Positions 7,644-15,983 of a stretch of 64,000 nt of DNA are shown one piece after another. The notes under the pieces were generated by a model that saw only the letters and a program-made list of their open reading frames with translations, did no database searches and had not been told where the DNA came from. The position numbers were made by a program, and so were the translations under genes. This DNA is from Paenibacillus chondroitinus NBRC 15376 (GTDB lineage: Bacteria > Bacillota > Bacilli > Paenibacillales > NBRC-103111): NCBI RefSeq assembly GCF_004000765.1, contig NZ_BILW01000002.1, forward strand, positions 62,001 to 126,000, in the 5' to 3' direction. How positions within the stretch are numbered: position 1 is the stretch's first letter; the number at the start of each line of letters is the position of its first letter.

Positions 7644-9377
7644 TCAGCTAGAAACTAGTAAGGCTCTAGTTTCATTAACATCTACAATATATTTCTTTGT
7701 AATTCCAGGCAGCGCTTCATGAAGAACTCCACTCCATATTAATTTTCTCAGATGGAGAATAGTAACCTTAAACATTGAGGCTGCCTGTTTTAAATCAATA
7801 TATCTTTTTTGAAAATCTTCAATTGTCTTTTTATCATACATTTTGATTTTTCTATTACCTAACTTGGATTTTTCAAAACTAGCCTTAATAACCCCCCTCT
7901 CTTCAAGCGCATCTATTGTAGAAAAATCCATTCGTAATAATTTTAACAATTCGCTTTTCGTATATCCCTTCCTTTCATACTGAAATTTATACAAATCATT
8001 CATACATCTTTCCAATTCACATGATTGGAAAATTACATCGGTGAAATTACCTCCCTTTTTTATTCTAAACGGCTCCAGTTTGCTTTCTCTTATGAAGATC
8101 AACAATCTCACCATGCTCAGTCCACATTGGGAATATTTTTTTAATGCACTGTAAAAAGTAATGCCGTTGTCAATAGATTTAATTTCACCAGAATATTTTT
8201 CAAGGAAATTTACTACTTCATTTTTACTTAAAAACCAGCGCGCCTTTGGGTATCTCCTAAGAATCAAAAAGCCAGAATCAATGATTCTATTCATTTGCTC
8301 TTTTCCTATTATCCCCAAGATTGAACTTGCCTCATCTCGTGTAATACAATCTTGATCCGCCACGTCATTTGTTAATACAACATTGTCATTTGCGGCACAG
8401 GCTTGCCTCTGTTTACGTTGTTTTTTTAAAACTGGAACCATCTTTTTAGCATGCCTAACGCGCGCTTTTGTCGGTTTGTCCATAAAATTTTGGACTTTTC
8501 GGAGAAGAATTTCGCACTTTGAATTGGACGATATTTTTTTAGCCATTTGCATCTTTGCATGCTTATACCGATTTGGTAATTGATCAAACTTCTTTTTAAC
8601 CATTTTTATATTTTTGGGAAAATCAACAAATATCCAGTAAACATTTCCGTATTTATAACATGACATTTCATTATTTAATGTTACGTTCTTTTTATAAAAC
8701 GGTTCAATCACAATTGGTTTTCCAATAAAACTAAGATTGCCTTGAAGGAAGTAGCTACAGCTTCTGGCTAATTTTAAAAATTCAATCAGATTCAGTCCTT
8801 TTAATGCCCCCCTACAAATAAACTCATTATTCAAAAGCTCATTTTGTATAATTTTTTGGGATTCTAAAAGATAAGGATCACTAACTTTATTACCAGATGC
8901 TTCATAATGACAAAAACCACACCATTCACAAGCACCAGTCATCAAGCCTCCCAGAGTAAGTCTTCTTTGACATCCCTGGCAAGCATCCAAAAGCAGCTGC
9001 TCATGATCCAAACAAATTGTTACTGGTTCAAGCATCCAATTTATCTTGTGATATGCGTGCTGTTGAAAGCACTCTGGGCAATATTTATGCTGATTACGAA
9101 TAACAAACTTATTGTAAAAAATGTCGCCAAACTGATTACTGAAATATTGGTTACTCATTTTACGAAGTCTATCCTTACCTATACCAGTAATATCCTTGAT
9201 TATCTCTATCACGGAATCGGCAAAAACATTCTTTTCTAATTCTCTAACTCTCATCTTCCACTCGGATAATAGGCTTTCCATACTTGCATAAAAATTAGCT
9301 CTTGCCAACCTGTAAATATAACTAGCTAAACTTTCACCTGGTTTTATATCGGGTATAGCATTCATTTGTCTGATCAC
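7644..9377 (-). CDS. tniQ: TniQ/TnsD-like target selection protein (second copy)
   Basis: A second TniQ of 577 aa. It shares the IKPGESLASYIYRLARANF block (residues 11-29) and a zinc region C100/C103, C122, H125, C133/C136, C150/C153. The long C-terminal half contains three consecutive helix-turn-helix/MerR-like segments: ITRDEASSILGIIGKEQMNR, YTKSELLKLLRMDFSTID and YIDLKQAASMFKVTILHLRK. That architecture is what one expects of a sequence-specific attachment-site reader. It is transcribed on its own, 1.4 kb upstream of the operon. It differs clearly from the first TniQ, so the pair is not a recent duplication. Confidence 0.85.
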   Translation of the reverse strand: MIRQMNAIPDIKPGESLASYIYRLARANFYASMESLLSEWKMRVRELEKNVFADSVIEIIKDITGIGKDRLRKMSNQYFSNQFGDIFYNKFVIRNQHKYCPECFQQHAYHKINWMLEPVTICLDHEQLLLDACQGCQRRLTLGGLMTGACEWCGFCHYEASGNKVSDPYLLESQKIIQNELLNNEFICRGALKGLNLIEFLKLARSCSYFLQGNLSFIGKPIVIEPFYKKNVTLNNEMSCYKYGNVYWIFVDFPKNIKMVKKKFDQLPNRYKHAKMQMAKKISSNSKCEILLRKVQNFMDKPTKARVRHAKKMVPVLKKQRKQRQACAANDNVVLTNDVADQDCITRDEASSILGIIGKEQMNRIIDSGFLILRRYPKARWFLSKNEVVNFLEKYSGEIKSIDNGITFYSALKKYSQCGLSMVRLLIFIRESKLEPFRIKKGGNFTDVIFQSCELERCMNDLYKFQYERKGYTKSELLKLLRMDFSTIDALEERGVIKASFEKSKLGNRKIKMYDKKTIEDFQKRYIDLKQAASMFKVTILHLRKLIWSGVLHEALPGITKKYIVDVNETRALLVSS

Positions 9378-9777
9378 CTCAACCTAATATAAGCAGGCGA
9401 GCGTTTTTTATGATTAAATTACAAAAAAAAGCACGAAAGAAGCGCATTCCTCCCCTGCTTTTGTTTAACAATATATGTAAATGCATCGATGGTTGTGTGC
9501 AGTGCTACCGCGCGGCAACGGCAATCCTATCATCAATAACTAACTTTCTCATTTTGAGATAAAATTTTAAAAATTCCGATTTTCCTTCTTCCATCTTACT
9601 TTTTGAGATCGTTTGCGTAAAAATCCAGCATTTGAGTCTATCATGTGCTGCATCAGCTCATAAAATAGCTAAGAATATTTGAATGAAATCGCTGCTCCTT
9701 GGACCTTAGAATTGCAGGAATTCATACAATTAATTAATTTTGAATACTATTTTACATACCGAAAAGGGGGAATTATT
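9378..9777. other. Non-coding stretch between tniQ and GNAT gene
   Basis: About 400 bases with no convincing reading frame. It holds a weak AAAAGCA...TGCTTTT inverted repeat near 9430-9465 and should contain the promoters of the divergent tniQ and acetyltransferase genes, but no consensus promoter stands out. The acetyltransferase frame is open upstream to 9679, without a ribosome binding site there. Confidence 0.4.
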
Positions 9778-10245
9778 TTGGAACGAATTACATGGCATTT
9801 TCCGACGGCAATGTCGTCAAAGAAATTGACTCATGAATTAGAAGAACAGATATTTTATCAGTTAGCAACTGAGTTCTCAGACCTACTAAATAGAAATGTC
9901 CGGATCAATAATGATTTGCCTATACGTTTTGAGGATAGGAGCAGCACTAATGTTTTCTATCAAGCCAAACAGTTTCAATTAACCATTTTATTAAATAAAG
10001 AGTCATATCTCTTTGATTATCCCGAACCCATAATTAAAATATGTTGGTTTACAGTTCAACCGCAGAATCAAGGTTTAGGGACAAAATTGATGAAACATTT
10101 TCTTCGGACTCTAAGCGAAACGTCTTATGAACGAGTTATTTTGGATACTCGTGACGATGAAGGTCGTCGTTTCTGGCGTAGGCTAGGATTTAATCCATCC
10201 TCTGAAAATTGGCATTTAAATTGGTTTTTGAAGATCCCTCACTAA
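9778..10245 (+). CDS. GNAT family N-acetyltransferase
   Basis: The C-terminal half has the GNAT acetyl-CoA-binding signature: VQPQNQGLGTKLMKHF (a V-x-Q-x-x-G-x-G form of motif A), then VILDTRDDEGRRFWRRLGF, the typical terminal beta4-alpha4 with 'FWxRLGF'. Substrate unknown. I start at TTG 9778 because AAAAGGGGG ends 7 nt before it; this gives 155 aa, against 188 aa for the upstream in-frame TTG, which lacks an RBS. The IS21-like cassette is inserted exactly at its stop codon: the TAA overlaps the left target duplication. Confidence 0.75.
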   Translation: MERITWHFPTAMSSKKLTHELEEQIFYQLATEFSDLLNRNVRINNDLPIRFEDRSSTNVFYQAKQFQLTILLNKESYLFDYPEPIIKICWFTVQPQNQGLGTKLMKHFLRTLSETSYERVILDTRDDEGRRFWRRLGFNPSSENWHLNWFLKIPH

Positions 10246-10267
10246 TAGTGAGTATTTCCGTTCGACA

Positions 10268-10359
10268 GAGCCGCTCGGTTAATGAGTGGGAGCCACAATG
10301 TTAAAGAAATAGAGCCACACTCACAGCGAAGAGAGCCACCCCGATCTGAGGTGGCTCTC
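10268..10359 (+). repeat. Left-end array of ~22-bp transposase-binding-like repeats
   Basis: GAGCC boxes start at 10268, 10290, 10312 and 10333, spaced 22, 22 and 21 bp; the first two are followed by a GGTTAAT/TGTTAAA element. The innermost box forms a 10-bp perfect hairpin (GAGAGCCACC, loop, GGTGGCTCTC; 10331-10359) that could also act as transcription stop for the cassette gene. Confidence 0.75.
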
Positions 10360-10409
10360 CCTTCCTGTAAAATTGAGCTATCGTTATCCATTAGTGGAAC
10401 TCGCTTCGT

Positions 10410-11990
10410 TCAACGAATAAATTTGTACGAGGAATCCTTAAGGGATTTGATTAAAACCCCATTATCGGACGTGAGTATGCCCGAAATAGGGTCCGCTACT
10501 TCAAGGACCAAGCTGCCCGAAGCGTCTAGCAGTGCAAGTCCGTAGTCATCGTTTTCGTGAAGCTTGCATACGAGCTGTCCATTCAACACTTGTATGCTTA
10601 CGACAGGAGTTGTCCATACGAGTGGATCTTCCTCGTTCGAATCCGCTTTATAAAGCTCGTATAAGTTATTTTCCTTCTTGGTTGTGTAAAATACGTTGCC
10701 GTTGATGCTATCAAACCATGACACCGCATGTTCGGACAGTTTCATTTCCCCCGCCCCGTCCAACGCAGACGAATATAAGACTTTGTCCTTGTCTTTTACA
10801 TAGTATAGCTTGTTATTGATAATTCGGAACCAGTTGACACTTGTGTCGACGATCTTAGTGCTTTTATTCGTTTTCAGATTGATTTTATAAATTTTATTTG
10901 CGTCCGATTGGTCGCGTGAAGCCAGCACGTACACATCATCTCCAATGACGGTTGTGGAGGAATCAGCGCTATATCCCTCGCCGCCGTTGTACGTGGCATG
11001 TGCACCGTATTTCACGCCTGGATCTCCGACACTCATATGGTTTGTCTCATCTAGCCCTGGTGGTAACAAATACAAGTTGCCACCTTCGAACACCGATGCT
11101 CCAAGTTGGACGATTAATGTTCCATATTTCGTATCGCGGAAATCGAGATACCCGTCATGTAATATCTCCGCTTTCCCATCGTCAGCGATTTTCACGTACC
11201 CGTCCCCACCCATAATAGCTCCCCCGTGGTGATAGGTAAACCACAGCGTGTTGTCACGGATTTGAAAGGATAAATCTTTTTGCAGCCCTTGATAGGTTTT
11301 GACGTTATACGAATAAATTTCTTCCTTGTTGGACGGCTGCTGCACGGGAGCCCGATATACATGGTTCGTAGTGTCCGTTGTCTCAACAAAATAGTAATAC
11401 CCCTTGAAAAGGGCGACATCGTTCTCACCAGCATATGTGGGAAGTCCGACATTATTCATCTGTGGGTTATGGGAAGTGATGCTAAGTCCGCTGGTATTGT
11501 CCCAATTGTAATCCCATCTGAAATCGTCATGCGCGAAGCGCCATGTCATAGGGAAATACGTGACATCTCGGAAACTTAACAAGGGATACTTTTCTTTTGT
11601 GTTATCAATTTCCTTGCCGTTGATCGTAACGGTCGATGCGGGGACCTCGGCTGTGTAGATAGCCGCATTACGATGATCTGAATTATATGGCACATATGAG
11701 GAGGTCACCTGGTTTTGCTTAATGTTCAAACCTTCATCTGGTGACCATTTGGCTTCCAAGCCAAGCAGTCTAGTATCATACCACGTCATCGGAAAGTAAG
11801 TGATATCGCGATAAACCAAGAGTGGGTATTCGCGGAACTGATTTTCAACCTTATGACCGTTCAAGTTTACCTCGAAGTCTGGCAGCGTAACCCTCACGCT
11901 ATCATCTGCAGCTTGAGTGCTCCCCGCAGGCATCAATAAACTCATGCATAATGAAAAAACAACCGAATATCCAAATAATTTTTTTCTCAT
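10410..11990 (-). CDS. Exported copper-amine-oxidase-N-like / DUF5050 protein
   Basis: The protein (526 aa from the chosen start) has a signal peptide (MRKKLFGYSVVFSLCMSLLM, cleavage near QAA), then two tandem copies of the stalk copper amine oxidase N-terminal-like motif: YPLLVYRDITYFPMTWYDTR and YPLLSFRDVTYFPMTWRFA. The remainder is repetitive beta-sheet of DUF5050 type with 'NKLYYVKDKDKVLYSSALDG' units, likely a beta-propeller on the outside of the cell. Such proteins are abundant in Paenibacillus; ligand unknown. I chose ATG 11990 because GAGAGGAGAGGAAG precedes it. It is the only gene of the IS21-like cassette. Confidence 0.75.
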   Translation of the reverse strand: MRKKLFGYSVVFSLCMSLLMPAGSTQAADDSVRVTLPDFEVNLNGHKVENQFREYPLLVYRDITYFPMTWYDTRLLGLEAKWSPDEGLNIKQNQVTSSYVPYNSDHRNAAIYTAEVPASTVTINGKEIDNTKEKYPLLSFRDVTYFPMTWRFAHDDFRWDYNWDNTSGLSITSHNPQMNNVGLPTYAGENDVALFKGYYYFVETTDTTNHVYRAPVQQPSNKEEIYSYNVKTYQGLQKDLSFQIRDNTLWFTYHHGGAIMGGDGYVKIADDGKAEILHDGYLDFRDTKYGTLIVQLGASVFEGGNLYLLPPGLDETNHMSVGDPGVKYGAHATYNGGEGYSADSSTTVIGDDVYVLASRDQSDANKIYKINLKTNKSTKIVDTSVNWFRIINNKLYYVKDKDKVLYSSALDGAGEMKLSEHAVSWFDSINGNVFYTTKKENNLYELYKADSNEEDPLVWTTPVVSIQVLNGQLVCKLHENDDYGLALLDASGSLVLEVADPISGILTSDNGVLIKSLKDSSYKFIR

Positions 11991-12139
11991 CGTTGCTTCC
12001 TCTCCTCTCACATAACTAGACGCGAGCAAATTGTAAAAAGTTTCTATTTTTTTTGAAATTAGCTATATAGTTAGTGCGATTTTGCCTAATGATAATCAAT
12101 TGGTATAAAGATAAAATCCTTTTACATTAAACACAAATT

Positions 12140-12184
12140 GACAAACTCCCTGGCTGTTGTAAACAGCTAGGGGGTTTGTCTTTT
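12140..12184 (+). terminator. Intrinsic terminator inside the cassette, upstream of its gene
   Basis: A 19-bp nearly perfect stem (GACAAACTCCCTGGCTGTT against AACAGCTAGGGGGTTTGTC) is followed by TTTT on the plus strand. No plus-strand gene precedes it inside the cassette, so it may insulate the flanking DNA from outward reading or vice versa. Confidence 0.6.
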
Positions 12185-12218
12185 GCCGAGTCTTCTGCCT
12201 CTTAATTTAGTCCCCCAA

Positions 12219-12290
12219 GTGGCTCTGAACATTAACATCATGGCTCTGTTTTATTAACAAGGTGGCTCTCACAGATTAACCCAATGGCTC
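12219..12290 (-). repeat. Right-end array of ~22-bp transposase-binding-like repeats
   Basis: Boxes RTGGCTC at 12219, 12240, 12262 and 12284 (spacing 21, 22, 22) each carry an ATTAAC element between them. On the minus strand they read GAGCCAY...GTTAAT inward from the tip, mirroring the left array. Confidence 0.75.
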
Positions 12291-12309
12291 TCTTCAGCTG
12301 AAATATTCA

Positions 12310-12735
12310 AATAGTAAACCAATTCCATATGCTGATAAATAAATTTATACCAGCAACATACTTTGGACAATTCTACATATGTAATTTATTGTTAACACCT
12401 TAGATGTGTATCCTACTTACAGCGTAAAGAGGCTGCCAATTAAGTGGCAGCCCCTCTATTGTGTTCTCATTTTTTATCTCTTCTGAGGATTCACAGCATT
12501 GGGTTGGCATCGGCAATTATGTTAAAGTGCTGCCTTATTGCTTGATACCGAATGAGCGGAAAATCGGAGTCAATTCCCTGCGATTTTGGACAGCTTGTAA
12601 ATGAAACTCTTTCTTGTGACAAATCTCGGCGGCGAATTATTGTCGTGAATGGTCTAGTGATATCAGCACGTCAGACAAAGGAGATTTTTCGTATTCCAGG
12701 ACAAAGCCGTTAGCTTAAATAAAATTTAATACTGT
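12310..12735. other. Non-coding stretch with one terminator-like hairpin
   Basis: No gene is apparent. A hairpin at 12431-12458 (GAGGCTGCCA...TGGCAGCCCCTC) resembles a terminator. It begins with the right copy of the AATAG target duplication and ends at the stop of the 500-aa membrane protein gene. Confidence 0.45.
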
Positions 12736-14238
12736 TTATTTATATATACTATCAATGACGCTCTGAGTATTAGGATCATTTTCACCAGTTTTACTTATTG
12801 TTGTTTTAACTTTATTTTCTTCTGGCTTGTTATTTAATAATGAATCTGGAAGAAAACAAGATGTGGCAGCGGCTCCAATCATTAATAAAACTAAAACAGC
12901 TATCAAATTACGATATCTGATTATATATTTTTCAACATTTTTAACTGCTGGATATATATATATATCCTTAATGTCTGTAAGATCTTTTTCAGCAACTACA
13001 ACAAACTCTTTTGTATATTCACCATAAACACGTTCAATTTCTTCGATCCTTTCTTGGACGTAATTCTTATTATAAAAATATGAAATCGTAAATACTGCCG
13101 CATGTAGAGTAAATGCAACTATTAAAAACAATCGATCTCCTTTTGATAACCCCAAAGCACCAGAAAAGACCGCAGTCACAACACCAATTAGTGATGTATT
13201 GATGTAGGCGAGTAATTTGTCCGATTCCCCTTTTAAATCCGTTGCATATTTATGTGTTTCTTTTACTACATCTTTCCGATCGGTGAAAAACTTTTTAATA
13301 CTATCCTGAATGTATGCCGTAAAATGACTGGATATTGTTTTTTCAATTTTAGGAATAAGTTCGTCTAATTTCTCCGTTGAATCGCTTGTTCCTAAATAAA
13401 TGGTTAAAATATTCCTGGCGATTTCAATTTTATCGTTATAATGCTTTTCCTCATATGCAAATTGAAATATTTTCTTATAAAATATTTTGGCATGTTTTAC
13501 ACAAAATTCCGTAGAAAAATCAATTTCAGAATTTTTATGCCCACGAATAATTACCTTAGTATCGGAAAATTTATTGGATAAATAAATCAAGCTAGCTAAA
13601 AATAAATTTCTATCAAACCATTCCTTAAAATCATCCGATATATTTAGAAATTCGTAAAAATTAGGAATAAAAAAAGAACGAGTTACGCGAGATGTGTCTT
13701 CCCGAATTTTTATTAATCTTTCTAGTTCTGAAACGCTGTCAACATCGAGATCGGCAGCATAATTTATCTTGTTATTTTCAATCGGAAAAAGCTTTACGTA
13801 TGAATTCGAATATTCTTTCTCAATCGGAATATAAAAATGAATACTTTTGCGAAAGTTAATATTTTTTATAAAATTTGTATTTAACACATCGAAACTTTTG
13901 AAAAAAAACTCTCTCTTAAAAAATACAAATGTGTTCTCATCCAGTTGAAAACGCTGTTTTTTATTAATGGCAAGTGTTAATTGGGCATTTTCATCTACAT
14001 TAAGGAAATCAGATACACGGTTAAAATTTTCGAAACCTAAGTTTTTCCCCTCACAGTTAACTTCAAAGCTAATTTGTGAATTGTGCAGTACACTCGCATA
14101 ATTTCGCGATAATTGTTTTATCGCATCGATTGTAACCTCATAATGTACTGTAAAAACCTCCGGGTTTTCAATTGCTTGAATCTCGGAGGCTTCCATTTCT
14201 TTCATGATTGTTAAAAAAGTATTTAACAATTCATTCAT
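12736..14238 (-). CDS. Membrane protein with large cytoplasmic N-terminal region (partner of NA37-like protein)
   Basis: The 500-aa protein has about 340 soluble residues with no signal peptide, then a hydrophobic pair near 345-363 and 368-388, a helical loop, a third membrane segment near 444-464 and a short polar tail. I do not recognise a named family. The gene follows the NA37-like gene after 11 nt, with RBS GGGAG, so the two form an operon, led by an 81-aa gene. A nucleoid-associated-like protein paired with a membrane protein on a mobile element suggests an anti-phage or anti-plasmid system in which DNA sensing leads to membrane disturbance, but this is inference; no toxic activity can be read directly. 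Confidence 0.6.
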   Translation of the reverse strand: MNELLNTFLTIMKEMEASEIQAIENPEVFTVHYEVTIDAIKQLSRNYASVLHNSQISFEVNCEGKNLGFENFNRVSDFLNVDENAQLTLAINKKQRFQLDENTFVFFKREFFFKSFDVLNTNFIKNINFRKSIHFYIPIEKEYSNSYVKLFPIENNKINYAADLDVDSVSELERLIKIREDTSRVTRSFFIPNFYEFLNISDDFKEWFDRNLFLASLIYLSNKFSDTKVIIRGHKNSEIDFSTEFCVKHAKIFYKKIFQFAYEEKHYNDKIEIARNILTIYLGTSDSTEKLDELIPKIEKTISSHFTAYIQDSIKKFFTDRKDVVKETHKYATDLKGESDKLLAYINTSLIGVVTAVFSGALGLSKGDRLFLIVAFTLHAAVFTISYFYNKNYVQERIEEIERVYGEYTKEFVVVAEKDLTDIKDIYIYPAVKNVEKYIIRYRNLIAVLVLLMIGAAATSCFLPDSLLNNKPEENKVKTTISKTGENDPNTQSVIDSIYK

Positions 14239-14249
14239 AACACTGCTCC

Positions 14250-15296
14250 CTAATGCTTAAATTTTTCTTTTAATTCAACACCTACGATTCGAATAACAGT
14301 TGTTTTAGTACCATTATCTTCAAATTCATAATCCAATTTGACCTTATTGTTGTTGTATCTAATTGGGAACTGAATTTTAATATCATTATCTTCGTCAGCA
14401 TAAACCGCAACCGTAGGCTTCTTATCTGCAGTAAATATAAAATGAAGATTCTCTCGCTTTTCCAAGAGCTTGTCCTTATATCGATCAATTTTTTGTCTCA
14501 GGTCAGCTTCACCGTGTACATATGTTTCAAATAAACTTTCCAAATCTCTATCTAAGTCAACAACTTTTCCAGAGAATAATAGCCGGTCTACTTTAGTGAC
14601 AAAATCCAGTTTCTCTGCTGTTGTGGAAAGCATTCCTTCTTCTACGGCAAAATCAATAATTGTTGAGTCCACCAACTCAGTCATTACTTTATCATCAACG
14701 AATATTTTTGCTTCTAAAAAATTTGAAAGGAAGTATTTTGATATTTCGCCCGTATTTTGCTGCTTATCCAGTACGCGAAGATGAACTTCCTCATTCCAAA
14801 GATTATTATCTACTTTAATAAATGCGCATTTATGCAGCCTCTCATTTACACTTGGCAAGATATCTTTTTGTACAGTAAAAGAAAATGTGGAACGATCAAG
14901 ACGGATTGCCTTATTCGGATCCATTTTTAGAATTGCTAAATAACGATTATCTGTTCGTGAATCAATATACAAAATAAAAATCAATGCTCCGTTCGACGCA
15001 GCGCCGCTCATGTTGTTAAATAATGATTGTGTCATATTAATTGTATTATCTACAAATAATTTATCATTCGTCACATCATTTGAGATTTCAATGGTATCTA
15101 CAAGGACTGAAGCGTTCTCGTAAGTAAAAGTGCACATTCTTATTTGTTTTGTTTTCAATGCGTTTTCTATATGCTTACTAAAAAAGTTTGTCACTTCGGT
15201 ATCCGCTAAATTAATTACTTGAGGAAAAAAAAGAGGAGCTGCGTTTCCTAAATTTAAATCATGTGCAATCATTTTTTCAATTGTTATATAGGACAA
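14250..15296 (-). CDS. NA37-family (YejK/NdpA-like) nucleoid-associated protein
   Basis: The 348-aa length and layout fit the 37-kDa nucleoid-associated protein family: an N-terminal VTNFFSKHIENALKTKQIR segment, the central SNGALIFILYIDSRTDNRYLAILKMD block typical of NA37, and a C-terminal region of coiled helix plus beta-strands. In gamma-proteobacteria YejK binds nucleoid DNA; in mobile elements homologues occur beside defence genes. The start is TTG with GGGGAGAG 8 nt upstream. It is the middle gene of an 81-aa/NA37/membrane protein operon. The upstream leader holds a G11 tract. Confidence 0.65.
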   Translation of the reverse strand: MSYITIEKMIAHDLNLGNAAPLFFPQVINLADTEVTNFFSKHIENALKTKQIRMCTFTYENASVLVDTIEISNDVTNDKLFVDNTINMTQSLFNNMSGAASNGALIFILYIDSRTDNRYLAILKMDPNKAIRLDRSTFSFTVQKDILPSVNERLHKCAFIKVDNNLWNEEVHLRVLDKQQNTGEISKYFLSNFLEAKIFVDDKVMTELVDSTIIDFAVEEGMLSTTAEKLDFVTKVDRLLFSGKVVDLDRDLESLFETYVHGEADLRQKIDRYKDKLLEKRENLHFIFTADKKPTVAVYADEDNDIKIQFPIRYNNNKVKLDYEFEDNGTKTTVIRIVGVELKEKFKH

Positions 15297-15389
15297 TTTA
15301 TGATCTCTCCCCTGAGAATAAGCAGTTGATTACAATTTACCACAAATTCCCTGTGTCGGATATATACTAATAAAAAAAGGCGGGCAATT

Positions 15390-15400
15390 CCCCCCCCCCC
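15390..15400 (-). repeat. Homopolymeric G11 (C11) tract in operon leader
   Basis: Eleven C on the plus strand (G11 in the sense of transcription) between the 81-aa gene and the NA37 gene, inside GGAGGGGG... . It lies outside any reading frame, about 95 nt before the NA37 start. Tracts of this length are prone to slippage, so they can tune expression; it could also be an artefact of assembly. Confidence 0.7.
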
Positions 15401-15411
15401 TCCAAAAAGTA

Positions 15412-15657
15412 TTATATATTTGAAACATTCAAGTTTTTAAACCTCCCCGTGAAATCACATACGCCATCCCAATGACCTTCAGTAGATGCTCCTTGTATTT
15501 TGGGATTAATCAAGGCATATAACAACTGAGTTGCAGCATCTTGATCATCTTTAGGTATTTGGTACTGGTCAGCAATTCCATCTACTAAGTCATCGTCAAC
15601 GAGTACCTCGCAAATTACCGACACTTGTGCTAATACAACTCTTGGATTTTTCATCAT
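15412..15657 (-). CDS. Hypothetical protein (81 aa) leading the NA37/membrane operon
   Basis: A small acidic protein with AGGAG placed 7-8 nt before ATGATG. The middle reads VLVDDDLVDGIADQYQIPKD, and a single Trp-rich segment (HWDGVCDF) stands near the C terminus. No family is recognised. It is separated from the NA37 gene by about 115 nt including the G11 tract and may be cotranscribed; a role as regulator or antitoxin-like partner cannot be judged. Confidence 0.5.
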   Translation of the reverse strand: MMKNPRVVLAQVSVICEVLVDDDLVDGIADQYQIPKDDQDAATQLLYALINPKIQGASTEGHWDGVCDFTGRFKNLNVSNI

Positions 15658-15983
15658 ATTTCAACTCCTATTTTGACTTGTAACGATTTATTACATAAAT
15701 AAAAAAAACGTGCCCTGCCATTAATTTCATTATCGACAAAAGCTCAGTTGTATAATCTATTCACGGAGCGGGAAACTGTTATTTGCATTCCTTTCAATAA
15801 TACTATGACACTTTCTTATACTTATGAAATTTGTTTTAATGTAACAATACCCTTACATCAAGGAATTTAAACAAAAAGGCTATGTTAATCTTCAATGTTG
15901 ATATTTGACCATAAGAAAACCGCCTTGATTGAAAAGGCGGTCTACTGAGCGATTGTTTCCTCTTAGCGGAATAAAAAAGTGAA
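15658..15983 (-). terminator. Intergenic region with terminator of the pentapeptide-like gene
   Basis: The hairpin ACCGCCTT...AAGGCGGT at 15919-15941, followed on the minus strand by TTTTCTT, lies about 40 nt after the pentapeptide-like gene. The remainder (15658-15918) has no gene and should hold the promoter of the 81-aa/NA37/membrane operon, but no consensus is clear. Confidence 0.6.

Larger units (their letters stand above)
10249..12309. mobile_element. IS21-like non-autonomous cassette carrying one gene, with 5-bp target duplication
   Basis: The 2061-bp unit has inverted termini (TGAGTATTTCCG at the left, TGAATATTTCAG at the right) and is flanked by the direct repeat AATAG at 10244-10248 and 12310-12314, a perfect 5-bp duplication. 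Each end carries four GAGCCAY boxes about 22 bp apart, in inverted orientation, the outermost exactly 19 bases from the tip on both sides. Multiple GTGGCTC-type boxes and TG...CA tips are features of IS21-family ends. No istA/istB lies inside, only the copper-amine-oxidase-like gene, so it must be mobilised in trans. Family assignment is from memory of end structure. Confidence 0.75.

Noticed and set aside
9679..9777. Longer GNAT start at TTG 9679
   Set aside because: No ribosome binding site there, against a strong GGGGG before TTG 9778.
10268..12290. Regularly spaced short repeats as a CRISPR array
   Set aside because: Only four boxes per cluster with about 15-nt gaps, two clusters in opposite orientation at the ends of a unit with a target duplication, and no cas genes.
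12736..15657. Known Kiwa system
   Set aside because: The NA37-like protein is not a DUF4868 protein by eye, and the 500-aa partner is much longer than the four-helix KwaA.
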